DNA of 64,000 nucleotides from Nereida sp. MMG025 (GCF_021654165.1 NZ_JAKFZN010000001.1:186001-250000); one strand, 5' to 3'. Numbered from the stretch's first letter, positions 1 to 14,300 are shown. Numbers and translations are program-made. Notes: a model not told the origin generated them from the sequence alone.

Positions 1-2346
1 GCCTTCAAGCGACCAGCCTGTGTCCCAAGTGTATTGCCCGCCGATGCCGTAGCGGTCGTTCTCTGGCAAGTTGCCCGAATGGTCCAAGGTCGTTTGTGCA
101 AAGGCATAATACGTCAGCTCGTCATTGGGTGTCATCGTCAGGCGCAGCGCCGCATCGGTGCGCCGCCCGTCGTCTGATCCGCCGCGACGTTCAAGGCTTT
201 CGACACCAAAGCCCAATGCCACGGTGTCCGAGACTTGATACTCGACTTCGGCGCCGCCTTCGCGGTCAATTTCGCCTGCATCGTTTTCATAGTCATCGTA
301 ATAAAACGACAGACGCGTGCGGTCCGACACCTGCACGTCAAAGGCCAATCCATACAAGGTTTCGTCGCTGCTGGTTGTGTAGTCCTGGGTTGAAAAACCA
401 GCCGTGCGTTCTTCAAAATAAGCGCGGATCGATCCGTCACGGTCCCACCCAAGATCGCGTAGGGCTGCGCGTCCTTCGACAGATACGGCCTCTCCCGATC
501 CTGCGACAGCCGCAATTTCGGAAAACGCAAAGCCGCCATCTGTGGACACATTGCTGGAAAAGCCGGGGCCATCGCTTTCGGCGTATTCAAGGCGCAAAAA
601 GGTCTCGTCGTTCACGTGATAGAGCAGATCAACGCCGTAAGCCGATTGGTCGCCTGCGTCACGTTCTTCGGTCATATAGGTCGCGCCAAAGCGCAAGCGG
701 TCGGTCAGCCACCCTTCCCCGCGCAAGCCATAGGCAAAGTCGTCGATGTCGGTGCCTGTTGGCGTATATTCATATTGCACCACAAGGTTCACATCGGCCG
801 CACCGTTGATTTCGGTTTGCACCAAGCCGTTGCTGCCTGTCCCGCTTTGCAGCGGACGCGCAAGGGTAACGATACCTTGGATGTAGTTGATGTCATAGTC
901 GCGCCCCGCGACAAGCCTGCGCGTTTCTATGACACGCCCCGTTGAGGCATCGCGCACCTGAATAGATATGGTCTCACTGGCGATCCCGATGTCCTGACGG
1001 CGCAGGAAATAGACCGAGCCACCTGTGCCGCGAAACACATCGCGCACCGGCACCCGTTCGGGCTGTGCGGCGTAGGCATCAAAGCTGAACCGCGCTTCGC
1101 CCTTGGATGTGACCTCGCCTGTTTCGAGATGTGTGCGCAATCCGTAAAGGGTGCGGTCATTGCGCAAATATCCTTCGCCGCCCAAACCAGCGCGCCAATC
1201 GCCCCAAACCACATAGTTGTTTTCTTTTTCGATGCGCACATAGAGCTTGCCGCTGGTGGGTGTGTCATCGACGATGGTGCTGTCGTCGCCATAGGTCGGG
1301 TAGAGATCATCTGGGTCAACACGCAGCAAAACGGACCGTGGATCGCGCTCGTCAAGGTCGCGGAAAATATCGCTCAGATCGCCCTCGCCCGTATCGACCT
1401 GCCCTGTGATTTCCACACCATTGGCGCGGCGGCCTTTGATGTAACCTGCGATGCGGCCAGTGGTGTAGGTATCCTCGCCGTCCAGATCGCTGTCGCGCCA
1501 GCCCAGTGTGACTTCGGCTTGTCCGACATAAAACCAATCCGCGGCCGGCACATCGACCTCGCGCACGATGTCGATGTTCTGGCCAGCGCCTGTGACACCA
1601 ACATCAACGGCATGCTGGCCCGGTGGCAGGATGCGTTGCAGCACAAATTTGCCAGACGGATCGGGCCGCACGTTTTCGCCCAAGGTTTGCACGCGTGCGC
1701 CCTGCGGCACCGAATTGCCCGAAATCGTGACTGCCCCGCCATAAACAGGGATCCCCCGCCGCACAGCGCTGTCATTGCCGTCTTCAACCCCGTCCGCCAG
1801 ATTGCGCGCGTCGCCACGGCTCAAAACGAGGGGGGCCGTTTCGTCATAGCGGCCGCGGTCGTCGTAAACACGGTGCACCACGGCGATGTTATTTCCTTCG
1901 GGCATGGTCAGGCTGATCTGACCATTGGGTGCGATGTCGGAGCGTGCCAAAAGCTTGGGACCACCACGTGCGTTCAAATCAAGGATACGCACCTCGCCGC
2001 GCCGCACAAAGCCGGGGTAGTTCAACGCCGATTGCAGTGTAACGGTCTGCCCTGCCCGAAAGCCCGTTTCATTGCCGACAGCTTCGATATCCAGTCGCGG
2101 TGTTACGTCCAACCCGTCGTATTGGATACGCACGTCCGCCTTGGCCAGTTGCACATCCGCGCGTTTGGCTTGGCGTTCGATGCGGGGATCGCCGCCCACA
2201 GGCGCACCATTCACTCGGATCAAAAAGCCTTCGCCTGCATCCTGCGCAAACGCGCCGCCCGATGCCAGCAAACACGAGGTGAGCAAAGCCGCACGCAAAG
2301 ACAACGTGGATGTTTTGCGTGCCTTCGTCTGTGTCATGATACCCAT
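1..2346 (-). CDS. Outer-membrane barrel-like partner of the DUF11 giant (partial, C-terminus beyond left edge)
   Basis: The frame is open from an ATG at 2346 to the left edge, 782 codons without a stop. AGGTG lies about 9 bases before the ATG; a second in-frame ATG is at 2337. The first 30-odd residues form a signal peptide ending in ASGGAFAQD. A periplasmic-looking beta region follows (about residues 35-260). Next comes a region with the motifs YPTYGDDST, SGKLYVRIEKENNYVVWGDW and RGTGGSVYFLRRQDI, which I recognise from large outer-membrane proteins encoded beside DUF11/SdrD-B-like repeat proteins. The last 250 visible residues alternate like barrel strands with many Tyr, Arg, Asp and Glu (for example RVSFYYDDYENDAGE). 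It starts 11 bases after the stop of the giant gene, so the two are very likely cotranscribed. An anchoring or export role for the giant is inference; no enzymatic motif is visible. Confidence 0.75.
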   Translation of the reverse strand, partial: MGIMTQTKARKTSTLSLRAALLTSCLLASGGAFAQDAGEGFLIRVNGAPVGGDPRIERQAKRADVQLAKADVRIQYDGLDVTPRLDIEAVGNETGFRAGQTVTLQSALNYPGFVRRGEVRILDLNARGGPKLLARSDIAPNGQISLTMPEGNNIAVVHRVYDDRGRYDETAPLVLSRGDARNLADGVEDGNDSAVRRGIPVYGGAVTISGNSVPQGARVQTLGENVRPDPSGKFVLQRILPPGQHAVDVGVTGAGQNIDIVREVDVPAADWFYVGQAEVTLGWRDSDLDGEDTYTTGRIAGYIKGRRANGVEITGQVDTGEGDLSDIFRDLDERDPRSVLLRVDPDDLYPTYGDDSTIVDDTPTSGKLYVRIEKENNYVVWGDWRAGLGGEGYLRNDRTLYGLRTHLETGEVTSKGEARFSFDAYAAQPERVPVRDVFRGTGGSVYFLRRQDIGIASETISIQVRDASTGRVIETRRLVAGRDYDINYIQGIVTLARPLQSGTGSNGLVQTEINGAADVNLVVQYEYTPTGTDIDDFAYGLRGEGWLTDRLRFGATYMTEERDAGDQSAYGVDLLYHVNDETFLRLEYAESDGPGFSSNVSTDGGFAFSEIAAVAGSGEAVSVEGRAALRDLGWDRDGSIRAYFEERTAGFSTQDYTTSSDETLYGLAFDVQVSDRTRLSFYYDDYENDAGEIDREGGAEVEYQVSDTVALGFGVESLERRGGSDDGRRTDAALRLTMTPNDELTYYAFAQTTLDHSGNLPENDRYGIGGQYTWDTGWSLEG

Positions 2347-2357
2347 TGCAAACACCT

Positions 2358-5300
2358 CTACTGCAATCTGCGCACTGTGCGCTCGATGCTCAATTTATAC
2401 GTTCCACGCCCGCGCCATTCATCTCGGATCAGTTTTTCCACGGCCATCAGCCGTGCGCGCGCGTCTTGTGCGCTTTCGCTTCCACGGTAGTAGCGCAGCT
2501 TGATGGCGGACGGGTCTTTGGCAATCTGGCCAACCAATCCACGAAGTCCCGACACCAAGGCCGCGGACGGTGCGCCATTGGCAAAGGCACTTGCGGTCAG
2601 GTCAATTTCGACAGCATTCGCGATGCTGGCGCCAAAGTTCATCTCGGCCATTTTACCTGCTGTCAGGCGCATGACGCGGGGGTTTTCCGTTGTGGTGCGA
2701 TACCCCGTTGGCAGGCTGCGTTCGTCCAGCTTCAGCACAAAGTTAGAGCCGATCGACGCAGGCAGCGCCGCACACGGCACGCTAAAGCGTCCGAATTCAT
2801 CCGTGGTGATGATATCGCCGCGCGGTGTCACAAGTTTGACGCCCGCCAGACCGGGTTCACCGCCCTGTTCGATGATTTCGGCAGGCGCCAGTTTGCCCAA
2901 TTTGTCACTGAACAGGTCTTGGTCGGAAATCCCTCTCAGGCTTGCAGGCGGGTCTTGGTAGCCATCACCGTCGCGATCATCAAAGACTTTGCCGATCACA
3001 TCCGAACAATCAAAAATGGGCTCGGGTGCAACCTCTACTGTCGCAGTTGCCGTGTTCGATACCCGTTCGCCCGATGCATTCAGCACATAGGCTTGGTTGG
3101 TGAAGCTGCCAGCGCCGTCCACCAGTCGCGCAGACAGGCCGATGGTGACAGTCTGGCCCGGCTCAAGGCGCAGGTCACTCCAGCGCAGCGTGCGCCCTTC
3201 GACCAATGGGGCGGGTGTATCCCCACCGTCAAAGGTGGCAGAGCCATCAACATAGATCATGCCAACGGGCAGTTGATCCACGAATGTCAGGCCGCTTTCT
3301 GCAGTGGTGTTGCGGTTTTCAAATGTGATCTCGTAACTCACAACAGAGCCGCGCTGCACCACACCTGCCGTTGTCGCCGTTTTGGAGGCAAGGATGTCGG
3401 GGTCTTGTTCGCTTGACTGCACCGTCACGCTGTCCGACAGCACGTTGGGCAACCGATCCGTGGCCAAGGTTACGGTGTTTGTGCCCGCAGGGTTGCCCGC
3501 GGCAATGTCGTATTGAACGGTCAGAACCAACTGCCCTGTTTGACCGGGCAGGATCGTGGCACCATTCGCAAGCGTGTTTGTCTTGGACGTTCCGTTGTAA
3601 CCCGTATTTGGAGCAGCCGTTTCAAAGCCCGTTACAACAGGCGTCGCCACATCAACCAAGCTGGCGGGCGCGACAAATGCGGTCAGATCGTCGCGTAGCT
3701 CAATATCGCTTTGGGTCACATTGCCAAGGTTTTCGACATCCAGCGTAAAGACAACCTCAAATACGGTGCCTGAAACACGGGTGGGCACAGTCGCGGATTT
3801 GGCGACCGACATTGTGGTATTGGCAGGAATTGCAATGACCGTGGGGTCATCGGCATCGTTGCCATCGGTCTGGTCGCCGTCATCGGATACATCTGTTACG
3901 GGTTGGCCGATCGGCGATGTCGCCGTGACAGATGCCGTGTTTTCAATGCCGCCAGCGTCGAAATCCGCTTGGGTCAGCGCGTAGGTAACGGTGTAGGTGA
4001 CAGACCCTTCAAACGGGATGTCCGCCGCAATTTCTGGCGTGATCGTCGTTGGTGTGAGTGCCGTGCCATCGGCGCGTGTCAGCGTATCGCTAAGAACAGG
4101 GGCAAGCAGCGTGACATTGCCCGTATTCTCGGCGGTGATGGTAAAGGTGACGATGTCACCCGCTTGGGTTGGCACAACCGATTGGTTCGGGCTGGTTTTT
4201 GTTACGATCAGACCCGGCTCTGGGGCGATCTCCAACACTGTGGGATCGTCTCGGGTATTGCCATCCCCGTCATTGCCATTGTCAGACACATCCGTGACCG
4301 TGTCACCCGATGGGCCCGTCCCTGTGGCGCTCGCCACATTGGAAATCCCGCCTGCATCAATATCTTCGGGCAGCAGGGTATATTCTGCACGGTAGGTCGC
4401 AAATTCGGTCGGTGACAGTGGAGCAGGCACAGCACCAACCGGCGTCAATGCCAGCGTGCCAAGATCGGTTCCATCGTTGCGGGTCAGCGTGTCGGATACG
4501 GCCAGATCGCTGATATCGACGTTGCCGACATTGCGCACCACGACCTCAAAGACCACCGTTTCGCCGGCCTGGGTGCCGCCTGTGACCAAAGTTTTCACGA
4601 CATTCAGCGCAGGGGCGCGTGTGATTTCGACCACTGTGGGGTCGTCATCGGTATTGCCGTCACCATCATTGCCGTTGTCAGACACATCAGACGCGTCGCC
4701 CGTGCCATCGGGGCCAGAGCCTGTCACGCTGGCGGTGTTGGACACACCACCTGCATTCAGATCGGATTGCGTGATGCGATAGGTGGCGCTGTAGCTCCAT
4801 GTCTCGCCCACATCCAGAATGTCATCGCCATTGATGTCCCCTGCCCCTTTGGCAAAGGGTGTGGTCAGGAAGGTTGGCGCGCCCGTGCCGATGCGGGTCA
4901 TGTCATCGTCAATCACCAGATCGCGCAATGATACATTGCCAGTATTTTCGACCAGCAAAGTATATGTGATAATCTCATTGACCGCAGTGGATGTGACATC
5001 CGCAAGCTTGGTCACTTCAAGTGCTGGCACGCGGTCTGGTCCTTCCGTGACCAAGGTAGCATCTGCCTGCGCGGTGCGATTGCCGTTCAAATCACGCGCC
5101 GTGACAGATGCAAAGTTTTCGATAAATCCATCGTCGACGTTCTGTTGGGTCACGGCGTACGCGCCCACACAGGAGGTATCTGTGCTCAAAGGTGCAATCT
5201 GCGGGATCACACAGGCCAGATCAGGGATCAGCGGATCGGTGACGGTCGCATCGAACAGCGTAAACTTCGATGTATTTTCAACCGCAAAGCGGTAGGTCAC

Positions 5301-8300
5301 ACTGCTGCCCACGGGGCCAAACGGTGTCGGGTTTGCGGATTTGACCAGCGCCATGCTGAGCGGCTCCGAGTTGGGACCTGTGGCCGTCGCGTCGTCAACG
5401 ACAGGATCAAGCCCTGTTCCATTCGGGCTGACACCTGTCACGCTTGCGATATTGGCAACTTCGCCGCCATCGATCATGTCTTGCGTCACCGTCAGCGTGG
5501 CCTGACACGTCAGGGTTTCTGTCGGCGCAAGCGTATCCGCTAGGCAGACCAGATCAGGGAACATGTCGTCTGTCACACGCACGCCTGTCAACGTCTGGTT
5601 GCCCACATTCTCGGCGATCAATTCGAAGGTCAGAACATCACCGACAACGCTATAGCTTGCGGGGGTTACGGTTTTGCTAAATGCCAATTCGGGGTCTGTA
5701 GCCGCGTTTGTTGTGTTGTCGGCTGGCGCGGAAATCACGGGCGCCGTCAGCCCTGCGACTGTTGTGCTGGCAAGGGCCTGGTTGAACACCTCGCCTGCAT
5801 CCAGATCAGCTTGCGTGACCGCGTAGGCCAAGCTGGCGTCCGTTTCGCATATCGCTGTTTCACCGGGACGGAAATCAGGATCACTGCCCGTTGGGGTGAA
5901 GCACACAAGTGGGCCGCCCAAACGGGCATCGTCGATCACAACATCATTCACAAACGGCAACGTGCCCGAGTTAATGACCTCGAATTGGTAGTAAATCAGG
6001 TCACCAACCGCTTCAAATGTGCCAGACGCACGATCAGCGCCACCCGCATCCGTCACGCGCAAGGTGGATTTGACCGTATCCAACGCGGGCTCTGCGTTGT
6101 TGGGAATGGTTTCTGTCACCAGCGGGCTGGTCACCTCGCCATCTGTTGCGGTGGCCGAGTTTGTCACAGATGTGAAATCCACATCACCAGCGGTAACTTC
6201 ATACGTCCCGCGACATTCATATGTGCCACCCGGTGCAATACCCTCCGTGGGGAACGGATCGCAGGCAATATTGCTTGCGGGGATCAGGTTGTCGTTGATC
6301 GTGATCGGGTTTTCGAGCGTGATATTGCCCGTGTTGGTCACGGTGTAGGTATATCCGATGATGGCACCCACAAAGAATTCCGTTGCCGGATCAACTGAGT
6401 CCGCAACCTTTTCCAACGCCATTTCAGGCAGTTGATTGGCCGGTGTCGTCACGCTGTCATCAACAGGCGGGGCATCGCCAACCGTGGCTGTTGCGTCGTT
6501 CAGCACTTCGCCTGCGTCCAGATTATCTTGGGTCACGGTATAGCTGGCTGTACACACGCGTGTATCTTCAGGGGCGAATGGCGCTGTTGGTGAAACCTCT
6601 GGGCAGGTAATGGTCCCGCCCGCATCGGTGATTGTCTGGTCCACAATCAGGATGGGGTCGGTCAGGGTGATGTTACCCACATTCGTCACTACAAAACGGT
6701 AGTCCAGCACATCGCCAACAGCGTCAAATGTCGCATCGGCGCCAATGTATTCTTTGGCAAGTGTGATCTGTGGTTCGGGGTCAATTGTCAGGACGGTCGG
6801 ATCGTCAGACCCATCTGTCGGCGTGCCATTGTCACTGGTGTCGGTCACGGGCGGACCACTTGGGGGCGCGCCCTGGCCCACCGCCACATTCACGATCCCG
6901 CCTGCATCAAGGTCGGACTGTTCCAACACGTAGCTGGCGACGTAGGTCGCAGTTTCACCGACCTCAAGCGTGCCTTCGCCAGAGCCCAGATCAGCGCTTT
7001 GCCAATCAGGGCCAGTGGTCAGCGTCAAAGCCGCGCCGTCCGCACGTGTCAGCGTATCAGAGGCCACTGCAACTGAATTGAGAGTCACATTCCCTGTGTT
7101 TTCGATTGTGATCGCAAAGGTGACTGTTTCACCGACAGACGTTGTTGTGCTGGTAATTGTTTTTTGCACGTCAAGCGCTGGATTGGCCGGAATTGACAGG
7201 AAGGTCGGTGTATCATCGCCATCGGATGGCACGCCATTGTCCGACGTATCTTGCGTCGGTGTGCCAGTTGGATCGGTGGCTTCAACAAGAACCGAGTTTG
7301 AGATGCCCCCGGCATCGATATCGCTTTGTGTCAACGTATAGGTCGCGGAGTAGGTCCAGACTTCATCGACATCCAATTCAACACCGTCGCCACTGGCCAA
7401 CACAGGCGTTGGCGCTGGCGTAATCTCGGTTCCATTGGCATCGCGCAGCGTATCTGTCAGCGCGACGTTATCAAGCGTCACATTCCCTGTGTTCTCGACC
7501 GTGATCTCAAATGTGACCACACCCCCTTCTTCAAGGCTGGTCGTTGATGTGATCGTTTTAAGAACCTCCAGCGATGGGTCGGCCGCTTCCAGATCAACGC
7601 TCAGATCATCTGTGGCATCTGGGGGTGTCACATCGGTTGGCGGCACGGCTGTGCCTGTGACCGTATTGGTCAGCGCAATGCCTGCGTCGATATCCTCTTG
7701 CGTCACCACATAGGTCGCGGTCAGGGTCGCGGTTGCATCTGGCGCAAGCGTCGCGATCAGACCACCGCTGCTCAGGCTGAGGGCATTTGTGCCAGCCGCA
7801 CTTGTATGGCTGTCGCTAAGCTGGATGTCATCCAACGTCACATTGCCTGTATTTCTGACCAGATAGCTGTAGGTGATCGTTTCCCCTGCGGCGACATCGG
7901 CGGTCCGGTCAGCTGTCTTTTCAATCGTAAAGGCTGCGGTGCGATCGGATGGAACCGTCTCTGTCGCCTCTGCGCGGTCAGGATTGGTCGGATCAAACGG
8001 CACTTCAAGGCTGGAGACGCTGGCGACATTGGTAATGCCACCGTCATCCACATCGTCTTGGGTCGTGCGATACTGCGCCGTGCAGGTGATGCTTTCCAGC
8101 GGCAGCAACCCTTGGGGCGGAAACGCCTGACAGGTGACATTCGGGATTTTGTCATCCGCGACCGTCACAGGTGCACGCAGCGTGATGTTGCCTGTATTGG
8201 ACACACGGTAGGTATAGGTGATCAATGTATCCGCGGCGTCAAACACCTGCAGATCGGCGTCTTTTGTCAGGCTGAACGCAGGCTCAGGCGGCGGGCCGTT

Positions 8301-11300
8301 GCCTGTCAGACTGTCTTGCCCCGTGACCTCATCGGTCGGGTCATTGGCAGGCACCGATGCCGCGCGCGCAAGGTTGATGATTTCGCCCGCATCGATGTCA
8401 TTTTGGGTGACAGTATAGACAAACACGCAGCTGTCATCTTCTTCGCCCGGTGCCAATGGGCCCACTGTGCAGCTTTCGCCAGGGACCAGATCATCCGTTA
8501 CGACTGTGGACAGCAATGTGACATTACCGCTGTTGCGTACGGTCACAGTATATTCGATTTCTTCGCCCACCGCGGAAAAGGCCGTTGCAGGCTCCCCTTC
8601 GGACAAGGCTTTTTCCACCTCAACCAAGGGGCGTGGATCATCGACAAGGTGGGTTGTGCCGCCCTGCCCTTCAACAGGCGTCCCTTGCGGGGTCGAGCCT
8701 GTGGCAGTGGCCTGGTTTTCCAAAAGCTGGTCATCGATATTGGCTTGCGTAACCGTGTAATCCCCTTCGCAATAAAGCTGATCACCCGGTGCAAGCACGA
8801 CATTGGCAGGCGCTGGCGCACCTGTTGCATCGGCGCCCAGATAACAGGTCAACGCAGGGATAAGCGGGTCAGAAACCAGCACACCCGAAAGCGTCTGATT
8901 TCCGTCATTGGTGGTTGTGATGCCAAAGGTCAGCACATCGTCAACCGCAGCAGGGCTTGGTCCCGCCACAACGGCCTTTGCCATCGTCAGTATGTTTTGC
9001 GGCACGCTTGGCACAGTCACCGTGGCCGCGTTCGACAACACGGTTGTCGTGTTAAACAGGGTCTCGGCGGTGGCTGTGTTGGTCACAAAACCTGTGGGGA
9101 CACCGCTGGCCACCGCATCCAGATCCTCTTGGGTCACCGTATAGGGCGCCGTACAGGTGGTGCTCTCGCCGACGACCAACTGGCCATCAGCTGTCGGATC
9201 ACACGTAATGGGGCCAGTGATTTTATCATCGGTCACCGTGATCGCATTGGCAAAGGCGGGTCGTGTCGCACCTGTCGAATTGTTGGTCACCGTGTAGGTG
9301 TAGGTGATGATCTGCCCGACTGCATCAAAGCTGGCGACATCAGCTTCTTTCAAAAGGCTAAGCGCAGGTTCCACCACATCTGTCGGCGTTGTCACGCTTG
9401 AGGGCGGCGAGGTGATTTCAGGCGTGCTGGCCGTGGCCGTATTGGTCACGCTGCCAAGACGGATGTCATCCAGCGTCAGCACATAGTCACCTTCATAGGT
9501 CAATGTGCCACCAGGGGCCAAACCGCCCGCAGGGAATGTGCCGACCAAGGCAATGGGTGTTGTGATAATGGTGTCGTTGATCACAGGCTGCGTGGTGATT
9601 GTGGTGTTGCCTGTGTTTTCAACCTCAAAGATATAGCTGACCGTCTTGCCCGCTTGGAACAATCCGTCTTCCAATTCATCAAAGCGCTTTTCGACGCTGA
9701 GTTCTGGGGTCAAAACGGCACGAACGGTCGCTGTGTCGCTGCCCGCAGGAACGGGGGTGCCGTTGAACGTGGTGACGGGGGATGCGGTATTTGTTACCTC
9801 GGCCGGGTCGCTGTCGATGTCGATTTGCTGCGCGGTCCACACCAACTCGCAAGACAGGCTGTCACCGGGTGCCAGATCAACATTCGAACAAGGCTGCGCC
9901 ACGCCCCCTGCAATCTTGTCATCGCTGATCGTGATTGGGTCGGTCAGGGTCACGTTACCATCGTTTGTCACCGTATAGACAAACGTAACGGTATCGCCCG
10001 GCGCCGCATAGGTCGCGGGCGTGTTTGGCTTGACCACCTTATCAATCGCAAGGCTTGGACCTTGGGCCGCATTCACCGTTTCGGACCGTTCAGGGCTTTC
10101 GACCAGCTGAACAGACGGATCGTTCAGGTTTTCAGGAATGACGGCCTGCTGGATGCTGGCGGTGGCAAGGTTGGTTACGAACCCACGGTCCAGATCGTCC
10201 TGCGTCACCTCATAGGTCGCAGAACAGGCCAGTGTTTGCGTTGGCGCCACACCGCCAACAGGTGTCGCGTCACAGGTCACCGCGACCTTATCATCGTCAA
10301 CGGAAAAGTTTCCCGTCAGGGTGATATTGCCTGTGTTCTCGATGGTATAAAGATATTCAATTTCATCCCCGACGGCTGTGAAATCCGCGCCAGAGGTTGC
10401 TGTTTTCACCATATCGATGCTTGGCGCTTGCACGGGGCCAGACAGCGTCAATTCATCCGTCGCATCGACCGGGTCGCCATTTGGTGCAGTGGCTGCAACA
10501 TCCACGGTATTGGTGATAAAGCCCGCGTCCACATCGGCCTGCGTGACCACGCGCGAAACCGTCAACGGATCACCATTGGCACAGTTTGTTACCGTCGTAA
10601 GCGGTGCAATAGGCGCCACGCTACACGAGAAATTCACCAAATCGTCAGTCAGCGCCACGTTGCTCAACGTGACATTGCCGTCATTGGTGATTGCGAAATT
10701 ATAGCTCACCGTGCTGCCAACGACACCGAACGCACCCGTCGCGGGCGCAGCTTGGGTCTTGGCCACAGACATTGCAGCCGCAGGCGTTTCCAAACTGACC
10801 GTCGCATCTGCTGTCTCTTCAACGTCCGGCAGGCCCAGGGCTGCGGGCGGAACCGCCGTGGCCGTGACAGTGTTGGTCAGCGCGTCGCCTGCATCAATAT
10901 CGTTCTGCCCCACCACGTAGGTGGCGGTGAAGCTGGCAGTCTCGTCAGGGGCCAGCGAGGCGACTGTGCCACCATTCGACAGCGTCAAAGCGGCGGTGCC
11001 TGATGCACTGCTGTGTTGATCGTCCAACGTGACGGGGGCCAATGTCACATTGCCTGTGTTTTCAACGATATAGGTATAGGTGATGGTGTCCCCTACAGCC
11101 ACATTTGCGGTCTGGTTGGGCGTCTTTGTGATAACCAGCGCAGGCTCCAGATCAATCGCATCAACCGTATTGCTGCTGTCTGCATCTGGGGTGTCTGGTG
11201 CAGTTGCTGTCGCGTCATTGAAATACTCACCCGCATCAAGGTCTTTTTGCTGGATCGTGTAAGACGCGCGACAGGTCGTGTCATCAACCGTCTGTGGCGC

Positions 11301-14300
11301 AAGCGTCGGGATAGAACAGGTGAAACCAAGATCGGTATCGGTAACCTCGATCCCTGTCAGGGTTTGCGTGCCTGTATTGGCCACCGCAAAGGTGTAGTTG
11401 ATGATATCGCCCACGGCTGAAAACGTCTGCACATCAGATGTTTTCGACAGGCTCATGGATTTAACGGCTGCGGCGGGATCGATCGAAATTGTCTCTGTGT
11501 CTGTGGATGGCGGGATCACCGCGCCTGTCGCACTGGTGCCTGTCGCCGTGGCCGTGTTCGACAGACTGCCTGCGTCCACATCGGCCTGTGTGACGGTATA
11601 TTCACCTGTGCAGGTCTCGGTCGCGAAGGGTGCGATATCTGTAAAGCTACACGCCAGATTGGGAATTTTCGGGTCGGTGATGTTTGCAGCAGCGATGGTT
11701 TGCGCCGTGTCGTTGGTCAGATCGAACGTATAAAGAACTGTCGAACCTACGCCGCCAAAATCGGCCGGGGCCTGTTTGTCCAAGCTGAACGCAGGTGTAA
11801 TATCTACGGGCACCGATGCGCTTGCCTCAGGCGATGTCACCGTAAAGGGGTTTCCACCATTCACACGGGAAAAACTGGCCGTTGCGGTATTGTCCACCAC
11901 GCCTGCATCCAGCTCGGCCTGTGTCGGGGAATAGTTGCCCGTACATTCGATAAATGTTGGTGTCCGCCCGTCTGAGACGGGATAAATACGGTCTGTTTGC
12001 ACACAGGCCACATTGGCGATCTTGGGATCATCAATGGTGATTGTGCGCTCGGTGCCAATGCTGCGGTCGCCCACATTGGTCACGCGGAAAGTATAGGTGA
12101 TCACATCTGTCAGCGCGCTGACCGATGACAGGTCAGGCGTTTTGGTCAGCTCAATAGCGTCCGTGCCTGCTTGCGGAATGGTGGCCGTATCTTCGTTGGA
12201 CACGGTTGTCCCATCGCTCGCGGTGGCGGTGTTGGTGACAAACCCAAAGTCCTCATCCGCAGCGGTGACGGTATATATGCCTTGGCAAACACGGCTCTCG
12301 CCCACACCCAGTGGATCCGTGCCACATGGAATGGCCGTGGCAAACTTGTCATCCGAAACAGTTATTGGATCCGTGATGGTCACGTTACCGTCGTTGGTCA
12401 CCGTGAATGTATAGGTCACCTCCAGCCCTGCTTCGAAATCAACCGCTGGCACCACAGGGGCGGATTTAACCAAGCCAAGGCTTGGCATCTGGTTGGCGTT
12501 CACGGTCAGATCAACTGTGTCACTGTCAACACCTACCCCTTGGGGATCATTGGCACTGGCTGACGCCGTATTGGTCACCAATCCCGCATCCAGATCAGGC
12601 TGTGCCACCACATAATCGGCAGAGGTACACGTCAGGCTATCGCCTGGTAGAATATCCGTTGCGGGGCAAGTCACCGCAACCTTATCATCATTCACCGCAG
12701 CTGTGCTGAGCGTGACGTTGCCTGTATTGGTCAGAACGTAGTCATATTTCAGAATGTCGCCCACCGCCGAAAACTCGGTCAGGCTGGCGCTGTTCAACTG
12801 CTTGACGATCTCCAACCCTGTTGTCTTGACGGCGGGCACGGTCACATCCGCGTCACCCGTCGCTGTTTGCCCGCCAACGGTGATGGTCGCCGTGGCCTCG
12901 TTCAAGACAGCGCCTGCGTTCAGATCGGGCAGATCAACTGTGTAATCCGCCGTGCAAGTCACAGACGTATTGGGCGCCACCGCCCCTGCAGGGCAACTGA
13001 CGCTGCCGCCGGCATCGGTGATCAGCGCATCCGTAATCGCAGGTGGCGCGGGCCAAGTGACATTGCCCGTATTAGTCACTTCAATGCGAAACTGGATGAC
13101 ATCGCCCACACTGTCATAATTCTGTTGCAGCGCCGATTTCGCCACCACCAAATCAGGCGCAGCGGCTGGTCCGGTAATCGTTTCCTGAACGCTGCGGTCC
13201 AACGCGTCACCGCCGCGGTCTTTGGCCGTTGCCTCGGCTGTGTTGGTCAATGCCGTGCCGCTCAGCGCGAACGCGTCCACATCGTCTTGGGTCACCTGGT
13301 AGGTGCCCGTGCACGTCAGCACATCATCAGGCAACAATGCGGCTTGCGAACATGAAAGCGTCGGGATTTTATCATCCGTGATCCGGGCATCTGTCAGCGT
13401 GGTGTTGCCCGTATTTTCCAGCGTAAACGTGTATGTGATTGTCTCGCCCACTGCCGAAAATGTCTGTGGCGATGCGGTTTTGGTCACGTCCATATCGGGG
13501 TCAAACGCGGGGCCTGTCACGGTGACGTCTTTTTCGACCGCACCCAATGACCCGAATGCAGGCGTGCCCGTTGCGCGCGCCACGTTTGTGACCTCGCCCG
13601 CGTCGACATCTTCTTGCGTGACCACATATGAAGCCGTGCAGGTTGCGACCTGCTCAGCGCCGCCATTGGTTGTCTGCTGCAGGAAGGTGGTATCGCAGGT
13701 CACTGTGCCGCCTTGCGCATCCACCTTGTCGTCAAAGACCGACACATTGCTGATGTCGACCGATCCGATGTTTGTCACCGTATATGTGTAGTTGATCGTT
13801 TCACCAACGCTCAAAAAGTCTGTCCGGTCAGCGGTTTTGGAGAATTCATAGCCTGGGGCAATGGTGCGCAGTTCTTCTGATTGCAAACTATTGCCGCGGC
13901 GGAAATCCCAATAGTTATCGTTTGGATCGTCATCCAGCACTTGTGTGGTGGTCTGCCCAGTGGTCAGAAGGTTCTGCATCAGCGCGGGGTTGCTGCTGCT
14001 GAACCAGCCTGTGTTGAACGAGTTATTGCCAAAACCCGTCTGGAACCCTTGGCTGACCGTGCCGCTGTTGTTTGTTTTTTCGGTCTGAAAGCCGGACCAA
14101 CCACCCACATTAAAGCCGTTGATCAAAAGCGAGATGTCATCTTCGTCAAAGCCATTGGGCTGCGTGTCGCCGTCATAGGCCGAAAAGCGGATGTAGACAT
14201 TGGCAATCGCACCACCAAAATAATCCGTGCATGATCTGATGCCGCAATTCAGCGGGATCGGGTCGTTGATGGTAAACGGATTGCCGCGGAATTGCGGCGG

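Noticed and set aside
1129-2490. 453-codon plus-strand open frame
   Set aside because: It lies opposite the barrel protein and crosses the junction with the giant gene. Its composition is that of an antisense shadow and it has no recognisable domain.
7698-11003. Long plus-strand open frames of 567 and 449 codons opposite the DUF11 array
   Set aside because: They follow from the codon bias and periodicity of the repeat gene on the other strand. Their translations are rich in Arg, Cys and His without any domain.
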